Shown: positions 47,287-54,713 of the stretch, piece after piece
Layout: each line of letters starts with the position of its first letter
Numbering within the stretch: position 1 is the stretch's first letter
NCBI RefSeq assembly: GCF_030371825.1
Contig: NZ_JAUDDM010000009.1
From: Collinsella sp944321445
GTDB lineage: Bacteria; Actinomycetota; Coriobacteriia; Coriobacteriales; Coriobacteriaceae
DNA length: 64,000 nt
Strand: one strand, 5' to 3'
Notes under the pieces: model-generated
Databases searched by the model: none
The model's input: only the letters and a program-made list of their open reading frames with translations
Told to the model about the DNA's origin: nothing
Position numbers and translations under genes: made by a program

Positions 47287-47868
47287 CTACCGAACACCGG
47301 GGTTCGGACGGCTGGGCACATAGGCGGCGACACCACCTACCACGCCGTCCAGCTCCTTATCGTCCAGCTGCGCAGCAAGCTCTGCGCCCTTGGGCGCCTT
47401 GGCATCCTGGCTGTCACGATCGGTGCGGTCGGTGCGGTCGGCGCCCCACAGCTTGAAGAAACGGGTCTTGTTCATGGCATCCTCCCTTCGGTAGTCGTAG
47501 CCATCGGACAGCTTCCTCACTAATACGATACCCAGTCCGCCGATCTTTGCATCCTCCACACGGGTGGGACGCTCCGGCAGCGGGCCTTCGAACGGGTCGA
47601 ATGGAATTCCCGCATCGGTCAGGGCGACCTCGGCGATGCCTTCATCTTTGTCGATACGGATGCGGACGTCGACGAACGGATCCTCCGCATCGGTCGGGTA
47701 CGCGTAGCGGGCAACGTTCACCAAGAGCTCCTCGAGCATAAGCGACAGCTCTTTGCGCACACGCGGGGGAACCGATGCGGCCTCGAGCGCCTGGGAGAGC
47801 AGTTCCTGCGCAGTGGGCTCGGCATCCAAGCGGGCAGGAAGATGCAGCTCGTACACGCTGACGCCCAT
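47287..47868 (-). CDS. RsbW/SpoIIAB-like kinase with C-terminal double-glycine leader motif
   Basis: A 193-aa protein. Residues 1-142 form a GHKL ATPase of the anti-sigma kinase kind: N box LSLMLEELLVNVARYAYP (41-58), G1 box LTDAGIPFDPF (83-93), G2 box GGLGIVLVRKLSDG (110-123) and the last strand MNKTRFFKLW. A polar linker (143-167, with a DRTDRTDRD repeat) leads to LDDKELDGVVGG (168-179). This matches the double-glycine leader consensus at every key place: Leu -12, Glu -8, Leu -7, Val -4, Gly -2 and -1. The 14 residues VAAYVPSRPNPGVR follow. Known RsbW proteins have no such tail. The C39 exporter encoded downstream would be expected to recognise it. The STAS gene lies 2 bp upstream. Confidence 0.85.
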   Translation of the reverse strand: MGVSVYELHLPARLDAEPTAQELLSQALEAASVPPRVRKELSLMLEELLVNVARYAYPTDAEDPFVDVRIRIDKDEGIAEVALTDAGIPFDPFEGPLPERPTRVEDAKIGGLGIVLVRKLSDGYDYRREDAMNKTRFFKLWGADRTDRTDRDSQDAKAPKGAELAAQLDDKELDGVVGGVAAYVPSRPNPGVR

Positions 47869-47870
47869 GA

Positions 47871-48179
47871 TCAGCTCACCTCGAAGATGTCGATGAGCCC
47901 GGTGATCTCGAACACCTCGCGCACGTCTGGCGTACACGACACCAGCTTCACACCACCCCCTGCCGCAACAGCGCGCTTATGGGTGCCCACCAGCACGCGC
48001 AGGCCCGCCGACGAAAGATACTCAAGAGCCGAGCAGTCGAGCTCGATATCGCCCGTTTGCTCGAGCGTCTGCGTGAGGGCTCGCTCAAGCTCCGATGCGG
48101 TCGAGGTGTTCAGGCGCCCGGAAAGCTTCAACACCCCGGGCTGTCCGTCGTGGGTTTCAATGGTCAACAGGTCGCTCAT
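47871..48179 (-). CDS. STAS-domain anti-anti-sigma factor (RsbV/SpoIIAA type)
   Basis: A 102-aa single STAS domain. The central motif DCSALEYLSSAGLRVLVGTH has the Ser-Ser site where the partner kinase phosphorylates such proteins. In known switches, the unphosphorylated form binds the kinase and releases its target. It overlaps the phosphatase stop by 4 nt (ATGA) and precedes the kinase gene by 2 bp, so phosphatase, STAS and kinase are made together. No sigma factor gene lies nearby, so the target of the switch is unknown. Confidence 0.9.
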   Translation of the reverse strand: MSDLLTIETHDGQPGVLKLSGRLNTSTASELERALTQTLEQTGDIELDCSALEYLSSAGLRVLVGTHKRAVAAGGGVKLVSCTPDVREVFEITGLIDIFEVS

Positions 48180-50026
48180 CGGTCGCTCCCATCCTCGTCA
48201 GTATCGTTCGCTGCGTCCCGCGGCGCCGATGTGCGCTGCAGGCACAGCATGGTAATGTCATCTGCCTGGGGCGCGCTTCCGGCATATGCGTGCACACCCG
48301 CCAGCACGGACGCCATGAGGTCGTCCGGTGAATCAGCCGCTTGGGCTACAATCTGCTCGAGCGCAGGCTCGCCCATGCAAGTACCGGATTCGTCCATGGC
48401 TTCGGTCACGCCGTCGGTGTAAAGCACGAGCATGTCATCGAGCTCGAGCGTACGCGAGAAGGCGCGGTAACCCACGCCCTCGAACGACCCGAGCATGAGG
48501 CCCGAACGATCGCGGAGCCACGTGACGGTACCGTCATGTGCGCGAACGAGCGGCGGGTTGTGGCCGCCACATGCGTAGGACAGCGTACCATCCTGCGTAT
48601 CGAGCACACCAATCCACGCCGTCACGAACATGCCCTGTTCGTTGTCGTGGCACAGGTCATCGTTGGCGCGCGCCATGGCCTCCGCCGGCGCCAACCCCTC
48701 CATGAGCAACTGCTTGATGATGGCCTTGGCACGCATCATGAACAGCGCGGCGGGAACCCCCTTGTCGGACACGTCCGCAACCACGACGGCAACATGCGAG
48801 CCATCGACCATGAAGAAGTCGTAGAAGTCGCCACCGACCTCCTTGGCGGGCTCCATCGACGCCGACAGCGCAAAACCGCCCTCGCCGGTGAAGGCCGGCG
48901 TGACCTCGGGCAGTGCCGAGGCCTGAATGCGCGTGGCGACCGCGAGCTCGCTGCGTACGCGCTCGCGCTCCGCCGTCAGCGCAGCGAGGCGCTGGGTGTG
49001 CGCGTCGGTCTCATCGATCATCGCGGCGGTGCGGTCGGCCAAGATGCCCACCTCGTCACGGGGCCACGCATGGCTGCGGATCTCGTCGGCACAGCTCGCC
49101 TCGTGTGTGTGCGCGTACCCGCTCACCAAGCCGGAAAGCGCGATGAGGGGCCGCACCAGCTGGCTGCGGAACAACACGAGCAACGCCGCCAGGCACACGA
49201 TGTAGACCGCCACCGTCACGCTCAGCGTGGGCACCATTTGCGCCATCACTGCGCTATCGAGCGCAGCGGAGGGGATGGAGACCACGACGAGCCAGGTGTC
49301 GGCGAGCACCGACGAGACGGGAACGTACATGAGGTAGCGCGAACCGTCGGGCGAAAGCTCAAGTTCGTTCGCCGCCTTCTGCTCGTCGTAGGCGCGCCAC
49401 AGCGCGGGGTAATCTGCCTCGGAGCGCTCGAGGGTATCGCCCAAGAACGGAACGTCGCCCTCTCCCGAGGATTCCTCGCCCGCGATGCCCGCGGCAACGC
49501 AGACGACCGTCTCGCGATCGTCTTCGGGCGCGATCATGACGAAATCGGAAATCTCATAGGCAGCCTTGAGGCGACTCATCATGTTGAGGAGCGCGTAGTA
49601 GTAGGATGCGATGCCCATGCGCTCGGTGAGCGCGCCCGCCTCCTCCATTTGGGGAAGCAGCGCCGCCGTGGTGGCGGTATCTCCCGCAGCTTCTGCCGCG
49701 TTATATTGGATGACCAGCGCGTTGTAGTCGTCGATGGCCTGTTGCTGGGACGCCACGAACTCCTCGTAGGAGATATCGCGGTCGATGATGTCGTCCATCT
49801 CGAGCCAGACGGGAAGGTCGTTTCCCGCATCGTAGCCGTTCGACGAGGCGGAAGCGCCCGCATAGTCGGCCAGCTGGGCCAGGCGATTCGCCTGCGTGCC
49901 CAAGTAGGTGCTGCGCACGCTGGTGTAGATGAACGCGGCGGAAAGGGTGATAGCCACAAGCGCGAACAGCACGAACGCGATCATGAGCTTGCGCACCAAC
50001 TTGCCGGAGCGAATATCGTCCGTCAT
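48176..50026 (-). CDS. Membrane sensor SpoIIE-type PP2C phosphatase
   Basis: A 616-aa protein. A first membrane helix (about 14-36, KLMIAFVLFALVAITLSAAF) is followed by an extracytoplasmic region of about 230 residues that looks like a sensor domain. A second helix (SVTVAVYIVCLAALLVLF), a HAMP-like linker with a coiled coil, and a C-terminal SpoIIE/RsbU phosphatase domain come next, with metal-binding Asp in KEVGGDFYDFF and VVVADVSDKGVPAALFM and the late LVLYTDGVTEAMDESG. It should dephosphorylate the STAS protein encoded just downstream in response to an external signal. ATG at 50026 follows GGGAGGTGG. It is the first gene of the six-gene block. Confidence 0.9.
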   Translation of the reverse strand: MTDDIRSGKLVRKLMIAFVLFALVAITLSAAFIYTSVRSTYLGTQANRLAQLADYAGASASSNGYDAGNDLPVWLEMDDIIDRDISYEEFVASQQQAIDDYNALVIQYNAAEAAGDTATTAALLPQMEEAGALTERMGIASYYYALLNMMSRLKAAYEISDFVMIAPEDDRETVVCVAAGIAGEESSGEGDVPFLGDTLERSEADYPALWRAYDEQKAANELELSPDGSRYLMYVPVSSVLADTWLVVVSIPSAALDSAVMAQMVPTLSVTVAVYIVCLAALLVLFRSQLVRPLIALSGLVSGYAHTHEASCADEIRSHAWPRDEVGILADRTAAMIDETDAHTQRLAALTAERERVRSELAVATRIQASALPEVTPAFTGEGGFALSASMEPAKEVGGDFYDFFMVDGSHVAVVVADVSDKGVPAALFMMRAKAIIKQLLMEGLAPAEAMARANDDLCHDNEQGMFVTAWIGVLDTQDGTLSYACGGHNPPLVRAHDGTVTWLRDRSGLMLGSFEGVGYRAFSRTLELDDMLVLYTDGVTEAMDESGTCMGEPALEQIVAQAADSPDDLMASVLAGVHAYAGSAPQADDITMLCLQRTSAPRDAANDTDEDGSDR

Positions 50027-50146
50027 GCGTCCACCTCCCTGCATCAACCGCATGCATAACCGAAAAAAACGTATTAAAACATCGTAACCAGCGCCATAGA
50101 CGGCCGCAACCGAATAGGCACGAACGGAGTGTTTTGAGAACGAATG

Positions 50147-50189
50147 GTCACGCGCCGCGAGGAGAACCATCCCCCTCACGGCGCGTGAC
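50147..50189 (-). terminator. Probable terminator of the 5'-nucleotidase gene
   Basis: A perfect 11-bp stem (GTCACGCGCCG with complement) and a 21-nt loop lie 48 bp after the stop at 50237. There is no good T-run, so it may be weak. It separates the nucleotidase gene from the six-gene block. Confidence 0.5.
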
Positions 50190-50236
50190 GCACGCGCAAT
50201 CGCTTCGTCCTACGCAACCAACAGGCAGCTTTGGGC

Positions 50237-52228
50237 CTACTTCCGGCGCGGTCGGCGCACGACCATGCCGGCGCCGATGCCGGAGCACAAAGCGCCGGCG
50301 GCGAACACCAGGCCCGCGACCGCGCTGGCGTCACCGGTCTGCGGAAGCGCGCCGGACGCGGTGGTGGAGCCGGGCTTCTGGGAATCGGCGGGGGTGTTCG
50401 CCGGCTCGTTGTCGACGGGCTCATCGTCGGCGGGCTCGTCATCACCCGGTGCCGGCGCGGGCTCAGGCGCGGGCTCGGGTTCCGGCGTGGGCTCGGGGTC
50501 CTCCCCTGCCTCAACATAGGTCGTCGAGCCGGACACCTCGGTCACGAGCTGTTCCCATCCGTCCTGAGACACCAGATCGCGCAGGGCCTCCTCGCACGTG
50601 CCCCACTCGGCGACGAGCTCCATGTCACCGAACATCGGGTACTCGTCCGTGCAGCCCGGCAGGTAGCTGTTGATCGCCACGGTGTAGGTGCGCGCGTCAT
50701 CGAGCGGCGCGCCGCCGACCTCAATGGACACGAGGCGCGAACCGCGCGGCTGATCCCAATCGACCTCCATGACGGCGCCGCCCACCACGAGCACCGAACC
50801 CGAGTTGCTCGGCCAGCTGTACTGGAAGGGATCCTCACCGTTCTCGAGGGCCTCGATCTGCAGGGCGAGCACGTCGCGGCACGCCTTGGAGATGTCGAGC
50901 GAGGTCTCGAGCGCCTCGCGGATCTGCGCGCCGGCGAGCTTGTAGGTAGAGAGCGTGTTGCCGTACGGCGAGATGGAGATGAGGTCGCCCGCGGTCACAT
51001 CGCCCGCGGTCACGCCGCCGCGGATGCCGCCGGCGTTCTCGAAGGCGAGGTCGACGCCGGTCTGCACCAGATAGGAACCGGTCACCAGGTGGCCGATGGG
51101 CTCATCCTGCGTGCGGATGAGCTCCCAGCCGCCCGGAGCGGTGCTCGTGCTATACGGGTAGTCGCCCTCGCTTGTACCAACAGGCTCGTCAAGGATCTCG
51201 GCGTTCATCTCGAGGATCGTCTCGGTCGCTGCGGCGATTTCCGGGTCGGTATCGATAAACGCGGGGTCGGCCGTCGCAATCTGCTCCTCGGCGTGGTCTT
51301 CCACCGAATAGGTGCCGTCGCCGTCATCTGCGATGTCGAGCGTGAGCACGCCGACGGTACCGAAGTAGTCGGCAGCGGGGCTCGAAGGAGCCTCGACCAC
51401 GGCGACCTCGGTGCCATCGGCAGAGGTCACGGTGTCATCGATCGCAATGTGCTCGTGACCGGCGACGACGGCATCGATGCCGCTCGTCTGCTGGGCGAGC
51501 TCCTGTGGGTCGGCGTTGTGCGAGAGGCACACGACGATGTCGGCACCCTGGGCGCGCAGCTCCTCGGCCATGTCGCCCGCGGTCTCGGCGGCATCTTCAA
51601 AGCGAACGTCCTCGACGTTCTTCGCGGGAGTGGAGGTATGGAAATCCTCGTCGATGACGCCGAACACGCCCACGGTTACCGTGGTCGACGTAGGATTGCC
51701 GTCCTCATCCTCGAGCGCGACCTCGCGCAGCAGGTAGGGATGCTCGAAGTAGGACTCTCCCGTCCCAGCGTCCACCACATTCGCGGCGAGCACCGAGAAA
51801 TCGAAGGCCGTATCGATCGATTCGAGCTGCTCGGAACCGTAGCTCCAGTCGTGGTTACCCGGCGTCGTGGCATCGACGCCCGCGGTCTCGAGCAGCTCCG
51901 CCACCGAGGTGCCAGAGCAAACCGTCGCGAACGAATCGCCGTGGAACGTGTCGCCCGCGTCGAGCGCGAGGGCAGGGTCGACCTCGTCGATGACCTGCTT
52001 GAGCGCCGAGAACGCGTTGATGGTGGCCTCGGTGCCATCCTCCTCGTTCTCGTAATCGACCGCATAGTGCCCGTGGATGTCGTTGATGTGCACGATGTCG
52101 AGGGAGCCGATCGGTTCAGCGAACGCCGCCGCGGGGCACAGAAGACCACCGGCAACGGCGAGCGCGACTGCCGCCGACGCTATGCGCGTCGGAAAACCGA
52201 CGCCTCGATTATGGATGCCCTGATGCAT
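50237..52228 (-). CDS. LPQTG-anchored 5'-nucleotidase / metallophosphatase
   Basis: A 663-aa secreted enzyme. The signal peptide (about 1-40) is followed by a calcineurin-like metallophosphatase domain with DIVHINDIHGHY, LDAGDTFHGDS, TPGNHDWSYG and VVAGHEHI (metal ligands). The 5'-nucleotidase C-terminal domain (about 350-560; FENAGGIRGGVTAGDVTAGD and ISPYGNTLSTYKL) binds substrate. A Pro/Glu/Asp stalk, LPQTG, a hydrophobic helix and RRPRRK end the protein, so it is fixed to the wall by sortase. It should release nucleosides from extracellular nucleotides, for salvage or to make adenosine. Start MHQGIHNRG is chosen for the signal peptide; GAGGCG precedes it. Confidence 0.85.
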   Translation of the reverse strand: MHQGIHNRGVGFPTRIASAAVALAVAGGLLCPAAAFAEPIGSLDIVHINDIHGHYAVDYENEEDGTEATINAFSALKQVIDEVDPALALDAGDTFHGDSFATVCSGTSVAELLETAGVDATTPGNHDWSYGSEQLESIDTAFDFSVLAANVVDAGTGESYFEHPYLLREVALEDEDGNPTSTTVTVGVFGVIDEDFHTSTPAKNVEDVRFEDAAETAGDMAEELRAQGADIVVCLSHNADPQELAQQTSGIDAVVAGHEHIAIDDTVTSADGTEVAVVEAPSSPAADYFGTVGVLTLDIADDGDGTYSVEDHAEEQIATADPAFIDTDPEIAAATETILEMNAEILDEPVGTSEGDYPYSTSTAPGGWELIRTQDEPIGHLVTGSYLVQTGVDLAFENAGGIRGGVTAGDVTAGDLISISPYGNTLSTYKLAGAQIREALETSLDISKACRDVLALQIEALENGEDPFQYSWPSNSGSVLVVGGAVMEVDWDQPRGSRLVSIEVGGAPLDDARTYTVAINSYLPGCTDEYPMFGDMELVAEWGTCEEALRDLVSQDGWEQLVTEVSGSTTYVEAGEDPEPTPEPEPAPEPAPAPGDDEPADDEPVDNEPANTPADSQKPGSTTASGALPQTGDASAVAGLVFAAGALCSGIGAGMVVRRPRRK

Positions 52229-52453
52229 GGCGATCGCCTCATTTCTATTCGAAAAGGCAATAAAGCCCGTATTGCCTGCAGGGTGATTGTAGACGCACCC
52301 CCTCGTGCCGCACAACCAAGGCGGCGCGAACGGGAAGTTTTGGGCGCAAAACGGAGGTTTGGAGCACCCGACAAGATGGCGCCCGGTGCAAACGTGTCGG
52401 GGTACAATGGGTCATCCTGGCACGTACATTTACGCTCGAGAGGACCGATACCC

Positions 52454-53616
52454 ACGGAATTCGCCGTTGTTGCACTTTGCACCATCGTCGGGCTCCTTCT
52501 GCAGATTGTGCCCTGCGCCGCGCTTTGCGTCATCCCGTTCTCCGGGAAGCAGAACAACATGGCCGAGGCGTGGAGGCACGTGGGCATCATCCTCGGCGTA
52601 TCGCTCATACCGTTCACCGCCCTCGCCCTGCTGCCGCTTTCGGACTACGTGCGCTTCCTCACGCACAATTTCTTGGGCTTCGGCATCATCGGCGTGCTGT
52701 GCGCCTATTATATTCGCGCCATCGAAGCCGATACATCGCACAAAACCTTCGCCTTCGTGCTCGCCATCTGCTACGGCTATGCCGTCGGCATGGTCTGGAA
52801 TTTCGCAATCAACACGTTTGACCTGGCACGTAACCCCGATCAGACCTATGAGGTTATGACCTTGGCAGCGCTGCTGCCCATCACGGTGGTGAGCTTTGTG
52901 CCCATGGCGGCGCTCATGCGCTACGTGCGCACGCTCTTCTCCACCGACATCGACGCGTCCGTGTGGTGGCATATGTCCATTTTACCGGCGATTCCCATCG
53001 TGGCGCTGCTGTTGGGCTATTGGCTGACGCCTGAGGGCCGTGGAAGGGAGTTCACCCCCATCGTGTACCTCACGACCGTCGCCATCGTCATCGTGGTGTG
53101 GTGGACGCTGCGCACCATCGAAACGCTGCAGGAAAGCACGCTGCGCCAAAATGCGCTCGAAGGCGCGCTCACGCGTAGCGCCGAGCAGCGAAGCGAACTG
53201 GCCCGCAAGCTCCGGACTGCCGCGGGCAGGGTGCGCGAACTCGAAGCCGAGATCGCCGAGGCGAGCACTGCTGCTGCAGGGCAGCGCGAGCGCCCATCAT
53301 CGTCTCGACGGCAACGCAGGCGACGAGCTTTTTCGCTTCCAACGTGCGCTATGTCGAGCCGCTCAAGCGCGAGCGCATCGTGCACCTTGTGGAAGGAGAG
53401 CCCATTCACCTGAGCGCTTCACTCGAGCAGATTGCGCGCGAGCTACCAGAAGAGCAGTTTGTCTACTGCCACCGGTCCATCGTGGTCAATTTGGAATGCG
53501 TCCGCTCGCTGACAACCGGCGAGCTCGTGCTCGACGACGGCACGCACCTGCCGGTGAGCCGCCGCCGACAGGTTCAGCTGCGCGAGCTGCTGACGCGCAG
53601 CGATACCAAGATGTAG
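52454..53616 (+). pseudogene. Membrane-bound LytTR regulator, apparently frameshifted and without a normal start
   Basis: The 5' part encodes six to seven membrane helices (from EFAVVALCTIVGLLLQIVPC on), then a coiled coil rich in Arg/Glu/Ala, up to about 53290. The LytTR DNA-binding domain follows in the -1 frame: PIIVSTATQATSFFASNVRY, then LPEEQFVYCHRSIVVNLECV and LPVSRRRQVQLRELL, ending at 53616. One missing base near the CTGCTGCTGCAGGG run (about 53270-53290) would join them. The first codon after the ribosome site (GAGAGGA, 9 nt away) is ACG, one change from ATG, with a TACAAT -10 box at 52403. Two defects suggest a decaying gene; sequencing error or a programmed shift remain possible. 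A shorter LytTR protein from GTG 53344 is another option. Confidence 0.65.
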
Positions 53617-53633
53617 CTGTACAAACGATAGAT

Positions 53634-54230
53634 TTACAGCGCGCGGCGCGCCTCGATGGCGCGTCCGAGCGTAAGTTCGTCGGCGTATTCCAGGTCGCCG
53701 CCCACGGGAAGGCCGCTTGCCAGGCGGCTCACCGTCACGCCGAGCGGTTTGATGACGCGGGCGAGGTAGCTCGCGGTGGTCTCGCCCTCGATGTTGGGGT
53801 TCGTGGCGATGATGACCTCCTGGATGTCCTCGGCGCCCAGGCGCGCGAGCAGCTCGCGGACGTGCAGCTGCTCCGGACCGATCTTGTCGATGGGGCTGAT
53901 GACGCCGCCGAGCACGTGGTAGAGCCCGCGATAGCTGCCGGTTCGCTCGATGGCCGAGACGTCGCGGGGCTCCGAGACCACGCAGATGCGCGTGCGGTCG
54001 CGGGAGGAATCCTGGCAGATGGCACATTCGTCGTCGGTGGCGTAGTTGAAGCAGCGGCTGCAGAAATGGACCTGCGCCTTCACGGCCAGGATGGCGTCGG
54101 CCAGGCGGCGCGCCTCCTCGGCATCGGCTTCGAGCAGGTAATAGGCGATGCGCTGGGCCGACTTGGGGCCAATGCCCGGAAGTCTGCCCAGCTCATCGAG
54201 AAGAATCTGTAGGCTGCGGTCTGCACTCAT
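53634..54230 (-). CDS. recR: Recombination mediator RecR
   Basis: A 198-aa RecR of normal length. The N-terminal helix-hairpin-helix (LGRLPGIGPKSAQRIAYYLL) is followed by the Cys4 zinc finger CSRCFNYATDDECAICQD and a Toprim domain (ICVVSEPRDVSAIERTGSYR, IIATNPNIEGETTASYLA). RecR works with RecO and RecF to load RecA on gapped DNA. It lies downstream of ybaB and dnaX on the same strand, the usual dnaX-ybaB-recR order. Confidence 0.95.
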   Translation of the reverse strand: MSADRSLQILLDELGRLPGIGPKSAQRIAYYLLEADAEEARRLADAILAVKAQVHFCSRCFNYATDDECAICQDSSRDRTRICVVSEPRDVSAIERTGSYRGLYHVLGGVISPIDKIGPEQLHVRELLARLGAEDIQEVIIATNPNIEGETTASYLARVIKPLGVTVSRLASGLPVGGDLEYADELTLGRAIEARRAL

Positions 54231-54278
54231 GAATGCGATCTCCCCAGAACGCGCACGGGACGAACCCGTTCGCGCCGC

Positions 54279-54596
54279 TTAGAACAGGCCCGGGATGTTG
54301 AGGCCGCCGGTGATGGCGCCCATCTGTTTGTTGGAGATCTCGATGACCTGGCGCAGGCCCTCGTTCACCGCGGCGATGATCATGTCCTGGAGCATGTCGA
54401 CGTCCTCGGGATCGAGCGCGTCGGGGTCGATGGTGATGGACTCCAGCTGCATGCTGCCGTTGACGCTCACCTTGACCATGCCGCCGCCAGCGCTCGCCTC
54501 GACCGAGGTCTGGGCGAGGTTATCCTGAACGGACGCAAGCTGCTCCTGCATCTTGCGGGCCTGCTTCATCATCTGCTGCATATTGATGTTGGGCAT
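54279..54596 (-). CDS. YbaB/EbfC family nucleoid-associated protein
   Basis: A 105-aa DNA-binding protein of the YbaB/EbfC family: MPNINMQQMMKQARKMQEQL helix, VKVSVNGSMQLESITIDPDA strands and a C-terminal helix ending NIPGLF. The longer frame upstream is Pro/Gly-rich and not family-like; GGAGCTCAC precedes the chosen start. It sits between dnaX and recR, as in many bacteria, 48 bp from recR. Confidence 0.92.
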   Translation of the reverse strand: MPNINMQQMMKQARKMQEQLASVQDNLAQTSVEASAGGGMVKVSVNGSMQLESITIDPDALDPEDVDMLQDMIIAAVNEGLRQVIEISNKQMGAITGGLNIPGLF

Positions 54597-54713
54597 GTGA
54601 GCTCCTTCGTGTGCGCCGCCGGCGTGGGCCGGCGGGTCCGTTTTTTCCTTTGGCATCGTACCATGAGCGCGCCGCCCGTTGGAGACGGGGCGACGGCCAC
54701 GGCGGCGCCGGGA

